Assembly (NCBI GenBank): GCA_041600415.1
Contig: JBFIKF010000003.1
Span: 310,001-374,000 of the forward strand
DNA from: JBFJKD01 sp041600415
GTDB taxonomy: Bacteria; Pseudomonadota; Gammaproteobacteria; Pseudomonadales; Porticoccaceae
Direction of reading: 5' to 3'
Length of the DNA: 64,000 nucleotides
Shown here: positions 51,611 to 60,575 of the stretch, piece after piece
How positions within the stretch are numbered: position 1 is the first letter of the stretch
How the letters are laid out: each line of letters begins with the position of its first letter
Translations under genes and position numbers: made by a program
The notes under the pieces: model-generated
Databases searched by the model: none
Told to the model about the DNA's origin: nothing
What the model saw: only the letters and a program-made list of their open reading frames with translations

Positions 51611-52408
51611 ATGGAACAACAAATCAGCATGAAACAACAAGCACGTTTGATGTTACTGACATTCCTCTGCGGTATGGGGCTAACTGTTTCCGCATCGGCT
51701 GAATCACTCTTTTCCTGGGATAAATTCAGCGATGCTACCGTACGCGCTGCCACAGCCCCGAGCACCTGGGCACCACTCGCCGCTGCTGCGGTGGTTAGCG
51801 TCGGCGACTGGGATCATCAGTGGCAACGTTCCGCCAGCAAGCACCAGAATCTTTTCGGCGGCGATGCCGAAGATACCAGCAACGCGCTGGTGACCGCCAG
51901 TACGGTACTTTATGGCGTTAGCACCTTGGCCGCCGCACCCGCCGGGCAAAGTTTTCAGGACTCCCTGGGCTGGAAAGCGCGCAGCGCGGTAGTGATGCTG
52001 GCCGACAAAGCGCTGGTAGATGAGATCGTCGGCGAGTGGAAGGAAGCCTCCGGTCGCGACCGCCCGGATGGCATTGTAGACGATTCGTTTCCCTCCAAAC
52101 ACAACGCCACAGCGGCAGTGCAAAACACTTTGACGCGGCGCAATCTCGACTACATCGACATGCACCCCACCTTGCGCACGGTGGCCAAAGTTAGTCTGTA
52201 CGGCCTCGACGGTCTGACCGGGATTGCGCGGATGGAAGCGGACAAACACTACCCCACCGATGTGCTGGTGGGCATGGCGCTGGGCAATTTCATTGCCAAC
52301 CTCAGCTACAATCTGTTCCTGGAAAGCGAAACGCCACAATCCTCCTACAGCGTCGCTTTTGTCCCTACCGCGGACAGCTTCATGGTGACCACCCAATTTG
52401 TATTTTAA
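51611..52408 (+). CDS. PAP2-family phosphatase, exported
   Basis: 265-residue protein with signal peptide (LMLLTFLCGMGLTVSASA). The PAP2 signature is complete: KEASGRDRPDG (KX6RP), FPSKHNA (PSxH) and ARMEADKHYPTDV (arginine, then HX3D). The domain is probably periplasmic or outer-membrane linked; it may dephosphorylate a lipid or small phosphate ester. An alternative start is the ATG at 51629. Not clearly linked to its neighbours. Confidence 0.85.
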   Translation: MEQQISMKQQARLMLLTFLCGMGLTVSASAESLFSWDKFSDATVRAATAPSTWAPLAAAAVVSVGDWDHQWQRSASKHQNLFGGDAEDTSNALVTASTVLYGVSTLAAAPAGQSFQDSLGWKARSAVVMLADKALVDEIVGEWKEASGRDRPDGIVDDSFPSKHNATAAVQNTLTRRNLDYIDMHPTLRTVAKVSLYGLDGLTGIARMEADKHYPTDVLVGMALGNFIANLSYNLFLESETPQSSYSVAFVPTADSFMVTTQFVF

Positions 52409-52561
52409 GTCACCGCGCACCCGGCGCGCATTGCGCGCTGTTGGGGCCTCCCGTTAACAATCCATCATCAATCTGGATTCGCCCATCTTGCTGATACTCC
52501 GACAGCTGCGATATCTACCTGCCACCTCCGTGCCACCACGGGCTGCACGACAGCCTAGATG

Positions 52562-53917
52562 CTACACATTGAGTGCTTTTTTGTAGCAGGCAATTTCCAC
52601 ATTAAAATCCGTGGTCTGGCGCAAATGGTCGCGCATCCCTTCGAGAGCATCGGGCTCGCCATGGACCAACTGAATGGCAGTGCCCGAGGCAAGTGCCGAC
52701 TGTTTCAACCATTTTTCCAGATCCACATAATCGCCGTGACCGGACAAGCCGTCGATAACTTCGATACGCGCACGGTTGGGAATCCACTGGCCGTGAATTT
52801 TTACGCTTTCGGCACCCTGTTGCATCTTGGCGCCGCGCGTGCCGCCCGCCTGATAGCCGGTGAACAGTACTGTGGTGTGGTGATTGTTTAACAAGCGTTT
52901 CAGATGGTGCAGAATTCTGCCCCCGGTGACCATGCCACTGCCCGCAATAATGATGTGTGGATACTGCACCTGAGCCAGTGCCTTGGACTCCTCCACCTCC
53001 CGGGTAAACGTGATAGCCCCGCACATGGCGCGACACTGCTGGTCGTTGAGGCGGTGATAATCGTGATAACGGCAGTAAATATCTGACACGTCAATCGCCA
53101 TCGGGCTGTCGAGATAAACCGGCATTCTGGGTATCCGTTTTTCTTTGATCAGTGTAGTCAACATGTGTTGCACGGTCTGCGCGCGACCAACGGCGAAGCT
53201 GGGAATCAACAAAATGCCACCATTCTCGGCTGTACTGGTGACAACCTCTGCCAGTTGCTCAAAGGGATCCCGTTTGTCGTGGCGTCGATTACCGTAGGTA
53301 GATTCCAGCACCAGTAAATCCAGTTCGGGCAACGGCACCGGCGGGTGCATAAAAAGATCATCGGGGCGACCGACGTCGCCGGAAAACCCGACACGCTTAC
53401 CCTCCGCCTCGAGAATAATGCTGGCTGCGCCGAGAATATGCCCAGCGCTCTGATAGCGCACGGCAATATCCCCCACCGCAAATGTTTCATTAAATTCAAT
53501 CGACTGAAATAATTCCATGCTTCGTTGTGCAGTAACGCGATCGTACAGCGGTTGCGGAATTGTATGCTTTCCAAGTTTGTGCTTTCGATAAAATTTAGCG
53601 TCCTCTTCCTGAATATGCCCGCTATCCGCCAATAAAATTGCGCATAACTCCGTGGTGGCGCGATGCGTAAAAACGGGCCCGCGATATCCGTTTTTGTAAA
53701 GCACCGGAATATATCCTGAATGATCCAGGTGCGCATGGGTAAGCAATACCGCGTCCAGAGTTTTAATATCGAAAGGAATATCTTGCCAGTTGCGTTCGCG
53801 CAGCCATTTGTAGCCCTGATACAACCCACAATCCACCAGAACCCGGGTGGTCGACGTCTCGATCAGATACTTCGATCCAGTGACCGTCTCCGCACCACCT
53901 AGAAAAGTTATCTTCAT
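52562..53917 (-). CDS. Beta-CASP metallo-beta-lactamase RNase-like hydrolase
   Basis: 451-residue enzyme of the CPSF/Integrator-type family. Zinc motif LTHAHLDHSGYIP (His61, His63, Asp65, His66), then STYGNR, the beta-CASP block PSFAVGRAQ and YLDSPMAIDVS, GSGMVTGGRILHHL and GHGDY near the C-terminus. Members degrade or process RNA (or act as phosphodiesterases). The start overlaps the prs-like stop by four bases (ATGA), so it is coexpressed with PRPP synthetase and AMP phosphorylase; RNA turnover feeding nucleotide salvage is a reasonable guess. Confidence 0.9.
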   Translation of the reverse strand: MKITFLGGAETVTGSKYLIETSTTRVLVDCGLYQGYKWLRERNWQDIPFDIKTLDAVLLTHAHLDHSGYIPVLYKNGYRGPVFTHRATTELCAILLADSGHIQEEDAKFYRKHKLGKHTIPQPLYDRVTAQRSMELFQSIEFNETFAVGDIAVRYQSAGHILGAASIILEAEGKRVGFSGDVGRPDDLFMHPPVPLPELDLLVLESTYGNRRHDKRDPFEQLAEVVTSTAENGGILLIPSFAVGRAQTVQHMLTTLIKEKRIPRMPVYLDSPMAIDVSDIYCRYHDYHRLNDQQCRAMCGAITFTREVEESKALAQVQYPHIIIAGSGMVTGGRILHHLKRLLNNHHTTVLFTGYQAGGTRGAKMQQGAESVKIHGQWIPNRARIEVIDGLSGHGDYVDLEKWLKQSALASGTAIQLVHGEPDALEGMRDHLRQTTDFNVEIACYKKALNV

Positions 53918-54834
53918 TCGCTGCGCTCCACGCCGGTTGAAATAAATTCGCGAATCGGTGCAACCAAACTATCCGTAAGGTCCACCACATTTGAACTATG
54001 CGCAATGGAGTTCGTGGTGATAAGTTGTTGCAAACCCCGTTGCACCAGAGTGTTGTCGATGCCTTCGGCAAAAATGCCATGTACCGCCGCACAACTAATC
54101 CGCGTGATACGTTGTTGCTGCAACGCCTGCATACACTTGAGAATGGTCTGACCACTGGAGATAACATCGTCAATAATCACCGCCGTGCAATCTTGGTAAG
54201 AGGTCAGATCAGGCAAGGTGACCACCACATCGCGATCCCCGTAGCGTTGCTTCGCGCCCACCACAAAAGGGTGTCCGCTGCGCCGCGCTATCTCTGCAAC
54301 CCATTGCTCGCTTTCCGCATCCGGGCCTACCAGCAGTAAATCACTCTGGCCTTTCAGCCAATCCGCCAGTGCGGGTGCGCCCTGCACGACGCGGGTGGGC
54401 ACAGAATAAATTTCGTCCAGAGAATGATAACGGTGTAAATGTGGGTCTACTGTCACCAACCAATCTACCTGTGTCGATAGTAACCTGGCAAAAATACGCG
54501 AGGTGAGCGCTTCGCCGTCGGCAAATCGGCGATCCTGGCGCATATAACTTAAATAGGGAGCAACCAAACCCACAGAGCGCGCGCCAAACTCTCGCAGGGT
54601 TTCCAGTAAAAATACCAAGGGCAGGTATTTGCCGTCGGGATGTGAAAGATCGGCGAGTACAATGCAGTGTCTGCCCGTAACCGGTGTTGCTATGCACAAA
54701 TAGGATTCACCATCTGGAAATACACGGCTATTGGTGGCGCCGTGTTCTATGCCAAGCTGCGCGCACAACGATTCCACTAACGGGTGAGGTGCCAGCGAAA
54801 ACATCACTGGCCCGCTCACCGTGGTAGTCGTCAC
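53914..54834 (-). CDS. Ribose-phosphate pyrophosphokinase (PRPP synthetase-like)
   Basis: 306-residue PRPP synthetase homologue. The ATP site YMRQDRRFADGEALTSR, the divalent-cation site DPHLHRYH and the PRPP loop AVIIDDVISSGQTI are present, so activity is likely. The central phosphate-binding region differs from the housekeeping enzyme (PDAESEQWVAEIARRSG where Prs usually has PDVGGVVRAR), suggesting a second, specialised isozyme. Overlaps the thymidine phosphorylase-like stop (ATGA) and the RNase-like gene, giving a tightly coupled three-gene unit. Confidence 0.85.
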   Translation of the reverse strand: MTTTTVSGPVMFSLAPHPLVESLCAQLGIEHGATNSRVFPDGESYLCIATPVTGRHCIVLADLSHPDGKYLPLVFLLETLREFGARSVGLVAPYLSYMRQDRRFADGEALTSRIFARLLSTQVDWLVTVDPHLHRYHSLDEIYSVPTRVVQGAPALADWLKGQSDLLLVGPDAESEQWVAEIARRSGHPFVVGAKQRYGDRDVVVTLPDLTSYQDCTAVIIDDVISSGQTILKCMQALQQQRITRISCAAVHGIFAEGIDNTLVQRGLQQLITTNSIAHSSNVVDLTDSLVAPIREFISTGVERSE

Positions 54835-56342
54835 GCGCCACCGCCGATGACAAACATATTGGTATTGTCACGATAATAAGCGAGCGCATAATCCAGCTCG
54901 CCCGTACTTTCCGCATACAACGTAAACAGCGCATTACCCGCGGCCATTCGACTACCAACATTGACATGTAAGCGCAGACCCGCCACTGGATCGTATGGCG
55001 CTCCGGCAAGTTTGGCCAGGCGCGCCAATTTGCGGTTATCTATAGACTGTACCACCCCCGCAACATTGGTCGTCACGGTTTTCTTATAAGCTGCCTCGAG
55101 CAGAGTTTTCAAACCGCCCTGCGCCTGCATAATCCGCTCAAATTGCCGCCACGCTGCGCCGCTATCTAAAATATCCGTCGCTTCAATTGTCATCTTTTCA
55201 AGACCACCACCCTGTGCCAGGTCCAACAAATGAGCGGATAACAAAATTGAGCGCGCACGTAAATCCTGCGGAGCGTCCACTGCACGCTGTAGCACTGCCA
55301 ATATATCTTTTGCTTCCTGTACGGGACCGATACCTGCACCGATGGGTCGACTTCCATCGGTAGTGATGCACTTCACATGAATCCCACACGCTTCTCCCAC
55401 CCGTGTAAACAAGTCGGATAGATATTCTGCATCGGCGTGACTACGTACCTTGGCGGTGTCCCCTATTGGCATATCAACCAACACATGGGTAGAACCCGCT
55501 GCAATTTTTTTGGATAACACGGAAGCTACCAACTGCCCTTCGCCGTCGAGGCTCAGGGCTCGTTCGATTCGTATCATCAAATCGTCCGCTGGACTTAAAT
55601 TGACCGCTCCTCCCCAGGCCAGGCAAGCACCGGTTTCAGCTACCACACGCTGAATATCCTCCACCTTCAGGTTGACGTTGGTCAGAGTTTCCATGGTATC
55701 TGCGGTACCGGCGGGCGAAGTGATGGCCCTGGAGGAGGTTTTGGGAATCGTTAGACCCGCGGCACTGACAATGGCAACCACCACAGGGGTGGTGCGGTTG
55801 CCCGGCAAGCCGCCAATACAGTGTTTATCAAACACCTGATCGACAGTTGGCCAGCTCAAGCGCCTGCCGGTCGCCACCATTGCCTGGGTGAGCGAGACTA
55901 TTTCCTCAAACTTAAGGCGTTTGCCGGCACAAACACTGAGAAAACAACCGATTTCAACATCGCTGTATTTGTACTCGCTAATATCCGTGATAATCGCCGC
56001 GATCTCTTCGTCACTCAGCGCATGACCATAGACTTTTTTGCGCACCCCACTAAACGACATCACCACTGGTGCGTGATTAACATACACCCGATCACCGTTT
56101 GCAACGCCGAGACGACTTATGGCAATGCGCGACAAACCAATATGACCGGACTCCAACCGCATACTATCAACAATATTCAGCGTTGCGATCAGACGCTTAT
56201 CGTCAATCCCTACTTGTACTCGGGAACTGGCGTTAAAACCTTCAGCACGACAGATGGTGCAGTCCTCACGCATATACACCAACGGCTCCTGGTGTGTATC
56301 TACGCCCATATCAACAACTACGAGGGTTTGTAAATCAGACAT
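54831..56342 (-). CDS. AMP phosphorylase-like (thymidine phosphorylase family)
   Basis: 503-residue protein of the archaeal AMP-phosphorylase/TP-2 type rather than DeoA. The signature DKHCIGGLPGNRTTP at residues 172-186 replaces the DKHSTGG motif of thymidine phosphorylase, and there is an N-terminal extra domain of about 85 residues as in AMP phosphorylase. TSSRAITSPAGTADTME and VGEACGIHVKCITTDGSRPIG follow. In archaea it cleaves AMP with phosphate to adenine and ribose 1,5-bisphosphate. First gene of the operon with the PRPP synthetase homologue. Confidence 0.85.
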   Translation of the reverse strand: MSDLQTLVVVDMGVDTHQEPLVYMREDCTICRAEGFNASSRVQVGIDDKRLIATLNIVDSMRLESGHIGLSRIAISRLGVANGDRVYVNHAPVVMSFSGVRKKVYGHALSDEEIAAIITDISEYKYSDVEIGCFLSVCAGKRLKFEEIVSLTQAMVATGRRLSWPTVDQVFDKHCIGGLPGNRTTPVVVAIVSAAGLTIPKTSSRAITSPAGTADTMETLTNVNLKVEDIQRVVAETGACLAWGGAVNLSPADDLMIRIERALSLDGEGQLVASVLSKKIAAGSTHVLVDMPIGDTAKVRSHADAEYLSDLFTRVGEACGIHVKCITTDGSRPIGAGIGPVQEAKDILAVLQRAVDAPQDLRARSILLSAHLLDLAQGGGLEKMTIEATDILDSGAAWRQFERIMQAQGGLKTLLEAAYKKTVTTNVAGVVQSIDNRKLARLAKLAGAPYDPVAGLRLHVNVGSRMAAGNALFTLYAESTGELDYALAYYRDNTNMFVIGGGA

Positions 56343-56527
56343 ACTCGATATTTTCCGATAAAATCATAATTCTGCCGCCGGGAACAGTCCCGGGCGATCA
56401 ACTGAACTCAATAAATTAATTCGTGCATTGAATATCCACACTGCCGATAAAATGCGCCAGCAACCGCGGCGAACCCTCACCATAAATAAATTGGTCCTCG
56501 CCTACACCCCATGCAAAATACTGCTAC

Positions 56528-56887
56528 CTAACCGACTACCAGGGTGCCACGGTACATTTGCATCTGGCAGGTAAACGAGTACTCCCCGGCCTCCATAGCT
56601 GGCAATTCAATAGTTTTTTGCTGATTGAGTGGTAATTCCTCGCTAACACCATAATCCGAAAAAACCACGGTAGCCGCGCAGGGGGACGGGTCCTTGCGTT
56701 CGAAAGTCAGCTTGATCGGCTGACCCGCCGTCACCTTGAGACGGGACGGCGTGTAGATACCGTTCTCTACAGTTATGCGTATACCTGCACCATCTCCAGC
56801 GACACCAACCTCCCGCGGTTTGTAAAGCCAAAACCACCAGACGATGAGAGCAATCAGCGCCAATCCTACAATATTAATCAACATCAT
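56528..56887 (-). CDS. Membrane-anchored cupredoxin-domain protein
   Basis: 119-residue protein: N-terminal membrane segment (MLINIVGLALIALIVWWFWLY) and a cupredoxin-type beta-barrel beginning IRITVENGIYTPSRLKVTAG. Possible copper ligands are Cys in SPCAATVV and in the end FTCQMQMYRG; there is no classical HxxC/M blue-copper set, so it may bind Cu(I) or Ag with Cys/Met. The start at 56887 is nine bases from AGGAG (ATG at 56893 is only three bases away). It lies 12 bases downstream of the copper ATPase, in its operon. Confidence 0.75.
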   Translation of the reverse strand: MMLINIVGLALIALIVWWFWLYKPREVGVAGDGAGIRITVENGIYTPSRLKVTAGQPIKLTFERKDPSPCAATVVFSDYGVSEELPLNQQKTIELPAMEAGEYSFTCQMQMYRGTLVVG

Positions 56888-56899
56888 GGCCATGCACTC

Positions 56900-59149
56900 C
56901 TAGTGCTGTTCAGCTTTAAACAGGCGCAATCGGTTAGCGTTGGTTACCACCGTGAGTGAAGAAAACGCCATGGCGGCACCGGCAATTACTGGGCTCAGTA
57001 ACAGGCCAAAAAACGGGAACAGTACGCCCGCCGCAAACGGAATGCCTGCAACGTTATAAATAAATGCGCCGAACAAATTTTGCTTGATATTACGCAGTGT
57101 CGCCTTGCTCACGGCAATAGCATCCGCCAGTCCGTGCAGCGAGCCGCGCATCAGCGTGATATCAGCGCTTTCGATAGCGACGTCTGTCCCGGTACCGATG
57201 GCAAAACCCACATTGGCCAGGGCCAGCGCTGGTGCATCGTTGATGCCGTCACCAGTCATACCGACAATCTCATTCTGCATTTGCAGCTCCGCCACTTTTT
57301 TTGCTTTTTCTTCCGGTAACACTTCGGCGAAAAACTCTGTGATACCCACTTTATCGGCAATCGCTTTTGCGGTGGCGCGGTTGTCCCCAGTTAACATCAC
57401 TACGCGAATACCATTGTGTTGCAAACGCTTTATTGCGGCGATAGAGTCTTCCTTGATCGGGTCGGCCACCGCAATGAGAGCCGCGAGCACACCGTCCACA
57501 GCGAGATACATCGGCGTCTGCGCTTGCTCCGCCATGGTCTGCGCGGACCCCACGAAATCGCCAATTTCAATCTGCTGGTCGCGCATTAATTTTTCGTTGC
57601 CAAAGATCACACGCTTACCCGCCACCATGCCTTCCACACCGTGACCGGCAAGCGCATTGAAATTTTCCACCGGCTGTAATTGCACATTGCGTTCTTTGGC
57701 TGATTCGACAATGGAAAGAGCCAACGGGTGCTCGGAACCTGCCTCGAGACTGGCAGCGATGCGCAACACCTCCGTTTCATCGCCGGCGGCGGCGAGTTGA
57801 ATTTTTGTGACTTTGGGCGAACCGACGGTAATGGTCCCAGTTTTATCCAGAATCATGGCAGTGATTTTCGAGGACGTCTGTAGCGCTTCGCCATTGCGTA
57901 TCAGAACGCCTGCTTCGGCGGCCTTGCCCACCCCGACCATCACCGACATGGGGGTCGCCAGACCCAGCGCACAGGGACAGGCGATAATCAGCACGGTGGT
58001 CGCCGATACCACCGCGTAAGCGACCACCGGGTCCGGTCCGACATTCAGCCAGACTAATGCACTGACCACGGCGATAATCATCACCACCGGCACAAAATAA
58101 CCGGAGATGATATCGGCAAGACGTCCAATAGGTGGTTTGGAATTCTGCGCACGTTTGACCATATTGATGATTTGGGCCAGCGCCGTGTCTTTACCAATAC
58201 GAGTTGCGGAGAAAACAATTGAGCCGCTTTTGTTGATGGTACCGGCCACAACCTCGTCATCTTTGACTTTTTCCACCGGCATTGGCTCACCGGTCAGCAT
58301 GGACTCATCCACTGCGGTGTGACCCTCGAGCACCACCCCGTCGACTGGAATTTTCTCACCGGGCCGCACACGCACCTGATCTTTTAGCAACACCTGTTCA
58401 ATGGCAATATCAATTTCTTCGCCATCACGAATCACCCGCGCTGTTTTTACCTGCAAACCAATCAGACGCTTTATGGCTTCCGATGTTTTACCCCGAGCCC
58501 TGATTTCCAGCGCCAGCCCCAGATTAATAAGACCGATAATCATTGCCGTCGCCTCAAAGTAGACGTGGCGCGCCATATCGGGAAACAGCTGGGGGAAAAA
58601 TACGACCAGCATGGAATACAACCAGGCGGTACCTGTTCCCAGGGCTATCAGGGTATCCATATTGGCACTGTGATTTACCAGGGATTTCCAGGCCCCCACA
58701 TAAAAATGTTTACCGGAAAAAATCATTACACCGAGAGTCAATACACCCACTACAAGCCAGGCAAGGCGCTCCATATTGGTGGTCACGGTCATCTCACCAC
58801 CCACGACGCTATAGATCATCAGCGGAATACCCAGCACCAGGGCAATGGTCATCTCCCGCAGCAAACGCCGGTAATAACTCTGGTCGGCCTGCTCCTTTTC
58901 TTCCAGCAGGTCTTCTTCGGACCCACTGTCACTTATTTTCGCGTTATACCCAGCGCCTTCAACGGCCTTGACCAGTGCGTCCGGCGACGCCTGACCCTGG
59001 ACACTGACGGTGCGTTGCGGAAAGTTCATTTCCGCTTTCGTTACGCCACTCACATTGTTGAGGGCAGTCTCAATCTTCCTGACACAGCTCGCGCAACTGG
59101 CGCCCTCAATCAGCAGCTCCTGAACTGCGCCTTGCGGTACGTTATTCAT
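56900..59149 (-). CDS. copA: Copper-exporting P1B-type ATPase
   Basis: 749-residue transporter. N-terminal metal-binding domain with CASC (residues 19-22), six to eight membrane segments with the transmembrane metal site CPC in IIACPCALGLATP, the phosphorylation motif DKTGT, the HP motif SEHPLALS and the hinge MTGDGINDAPALALANVG. This is the copper/silver type. The ATG at 59149 overlaps the regulator stop by four bases (ATGA), unlike E. coli, where cueR and copA are separate units. Confidence 0.94.
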   Translation of the reverse strand: MNNVPQGAVQELLIEGASCASCVRKIETALNNVSGVTKAEMNFPQRTVSVQGQASPDALVKAVEGAGYNAKISDSGSEEDLLEEKEQADQSYYRRLLREMTIALVLGIPLMIYSVVGGEMTVTTNMERLAWLVVGVLTLGVMIFSGKHFYVGAWKSLVNHSANMDTLIALGTGTAWLYSMLVVFFPQLFPDMARHVYFEATAMIIGLINLGLALEIRARGKTSEAIKRLIGLQVKTARVIRDGEEIDIAIEQVLLKDQVRVRPGEKIPVDGVVLEGHTAVDESMLTGEPMPVEKVKDDEVVAGTINKSGSIVFSATRIGKDTALAQIINMVKRAQNSKPPIGRLADIISGYFVPVVMIIAVVSALVWLNVGPDPVVAYAVVSATTVLIIACPCALGLATPMSVMVGVGKAAEAGVLIRNGEALQTSSKITAMILDKTGTITVGSPKVTKIQLAAAGDETEVLRIAASLEAGSEHPLALSIVESAKERNVQLQPVENFNALAGHGVEGMVAGKRVIFGNEKLMRDQQIEIGDFVGSAQTMAEQAQTPMYLAVDGVLAALIAVADPIKEDSIAAIKRLQHNGIRVVMLTGDNRATAKAIADKVGITEFFAEVLPEEKAKKVAELQMQNEIVGMTGDGINDAPALALANVGFAIGTGTDVAIESADITLMRGSLHGLADAIAVSKATLRNIKQNLFGAFIYNVAGIPFAAGVLFPFFGLLLSPVIAGAAMAFSSLTVVTNANRLRLFKAEQH

Positions 59150-59556
59150 GACGTTTTCTCTCCAGATTCGATCAACCCACAAATAATTTCGCCATCCGGC
59201 TGCCGGTCGGGCTGTGTTTGCCAGGCGTGCATGGCGTTTTTCATTCGTTTATACAACCGTTGGGTCTCCTTAAAACGGGATTCAACTTCTGCAAACCGCT
59301 CCTCGATCAATTTTCTGACGGCTGGGCATGGCGAGTTACCGCGATCCGCTTGCCGGATAATCTCCACGATGTCATCGAGGGTAAACCCAAGCGCGCGAGC
59401 GCGCACCGCAAACCGCAACCGGTCCCGCTCCTGAGTGCCGTAACGTTTATAGCCGTTGTAGGGGTCCCGCGTTGGCTTCAGTATTCCGACCCGCGTGTAA
59501 TGGCGGACAGTATCGGCGGTTACACCAACCTCATCGGCAAGTTCTTTCACTTTCAT
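59146..59556 (-). CDS. MerR-family metal-responsive regulator
   Basis: 136-residue regulator with winged-helix DNA-binding domain KVKELADEVGVTADTVRHYT and a dimerisation helix. Metal-site cysteines are seen at NSPCPAVRK and near the C-terminus (EIICGL), fewer than in MerR itself and not the CX7C of CueR, so the metal is probably copper or another thiophilic ion by context. The ATG at 59556 is eight bases after GGAG. First gene of a regulator-ATPase-cupredoxin operon, so it probably controls its own promoter. Confidence 0.82.
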   Translation of the reverse strand: MKVKELADEVGVTADTVRHYTRVGILKPTRDPYNGYKRYGTQERDRLRFAVRARALGFTLDDIVEIIRQADRGNSPCPAVRKLIEERFAEVESRFKETQRLYKRMKNAMHAWQTQPDRQPDGEIICGLIESGEKTS

Positions 59557-59957
59557 CAATCAATCTCCAGCGGGTGTCAAGGGATCAACCCCGGCACCAG
59601 TTTCACCTCGCCCTTGCAACCCCACCGTGATAAATATCAAGGTTAACAGTCATGGTATTGCCTATTCTTACTCCCCGGACAGTCACTCAGGAGTTGAGAG
59701 CCATGAGTCTAAACCTGAGTGCTAAACACAGGTCAACACTTTTTTTGTCACCACGCATAATTAACGGGCAACCATCTGAATAAACTCGGGGAAACTCGAC
59801 AGTGTTGATCCAGATCAGTGAGAATGGAGACCGGTGGTGGCACGATCTCCGTCTGGACACCGGGAATGCTCACAACTATTCTCATATCTCATACCCTGGG
59901 GTGGGTGTCGCCAGGAATCAACGCAGACTCGGCTTTTGTCGCTGGCAAGGAGTGACA
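59557..59957. other. Divergent control region between the copper operon and the multiheme operon
   Basis: About 400 bases. It contains the promoter of the merR-copA operon on the minus strand and, near its right end, an Fnr/Anr-like box at 59805-59818 for the plus-strand cytochrome operon. A CCTTG (59612-59616) ... CAAGG (59638-59642) inverted repeat is present but is longer than a usual MerR operator. Confidence 0.55.
59805..59818 (+). promoter_or_regulatory. Fnr/Anr-type binding site upstream of the multiheme operon
   Basis: TTGATCCAGATCAG matches the consensus TTGAT-N4-ATCAA at nine of ten positions. It lies about 140 bases before the tetraheme start codon, consistent with activation under low oxygen. 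Confidence 0.65.
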
Positions 59958-60575
59958 TTGGATACCAGGCTAAGTGTTTTGCATCGGTTTTGGCGCTGGT
60001 TACGGCGTCCGAGTGCGCGCTTTGCTCTGGGCACACTCGTTCTCGCTGGTCTTGCAGTCGGCGTTGTCGCCACGGCCAGCTTTAACAGCTTTGTCCACTA
60101 TTCCAACAGTATGGAGTTTTGTATTTCCTGCCACGAAATGCGCGATACGGTGTATCAGGAATACAAGGACACCGTCCATTTTGCCAACGCCAGCGGTGTG
60201 CAGGCCACCTGCGCTGATTGCCATGTACCCCGTCAGTGGCTGCCGAAAATGAAACGTAAAATCAAGGCGACTTTGAAGGAGGTGCCCGGTAAATTAATCG
60301 GTACTATTGACACCCCGGAGAAGTTTGAGACCCATCGTCAGCGTATGGCCGAAAGCGTATGGGACGGCATGCGCGCCAACGATTCCCTGGAGTGCCGCAA
60401 TTGTCACAGCGTCGCGGCGATGCAGTTGCCCGTACAGTCACCGGCGGCGCGCCGGCAGCATCAGGCAGCGCAAAATAACGGTGGCACCTGTATCGACTGC
60501 CACCAGGGCATCGCACACAAATTGCCTGGCACCAATGCAACGGACGACGATGGGAGCGACGATTATGCGCTCTAG
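59958..60575 (+). CDS. NapC/NirT (CymA)-type tetraheme cytochrome c
   Basis: 205-residue membrane-anchored quinol-oxidising cytochrome. One N-terminal membrane segment (LGTLVLAGLAVGVVATASF) is followed by four CXXCH heme sites: CISCH, CADCH, CRNCH and CIDCH, the NapC/NirT/CymA pattern. It would pass electrons from the quinol pool to periplasmic multiheme partners encoded downstream. The TTG start at 59958, six bases after AAGGAG, is preferred; a GTG at 59952 overlaps the ribosome site. First gene of the operon; its end overlaps the next gene by 11 bases. Confidence 0.85.
   Translation: MDTRLSVLHRFWRWLRRPSARFALGTLVLAGLAVGVVATASFNSFVHYSNSMEFCISCHEMRDTVYQEYKDTVHFANASGVQATCADCHVPRQWLPKMKRKIKATLKEVPGKLIGTIDTPEKFETHRQRMAESVWDGMRANDSLECRNCHSVAAMQLPVQSPAARRQHQAAQNNGGTCIDCHQGIAHKLPGTNATDDDGSDDYAL

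Noticed and set aside
52424..52438. GCGCGC-ATT-GCGCGC hairpin after the PAP2 gene as an intrinsic terminator
   Set aside because: Stem of only six pairs and no T-run; may be chance in GC-rich sequence.
59612..59642. CCTTG ... CAAGG inverted repeat as a MerR operator for the copper operon
   Set aside because: The overall dyad is about 31 bp, while MerR-type operators have arms within about 19-21 bp, and no -10/-35 pair with the unusual long spacing was clear around it.
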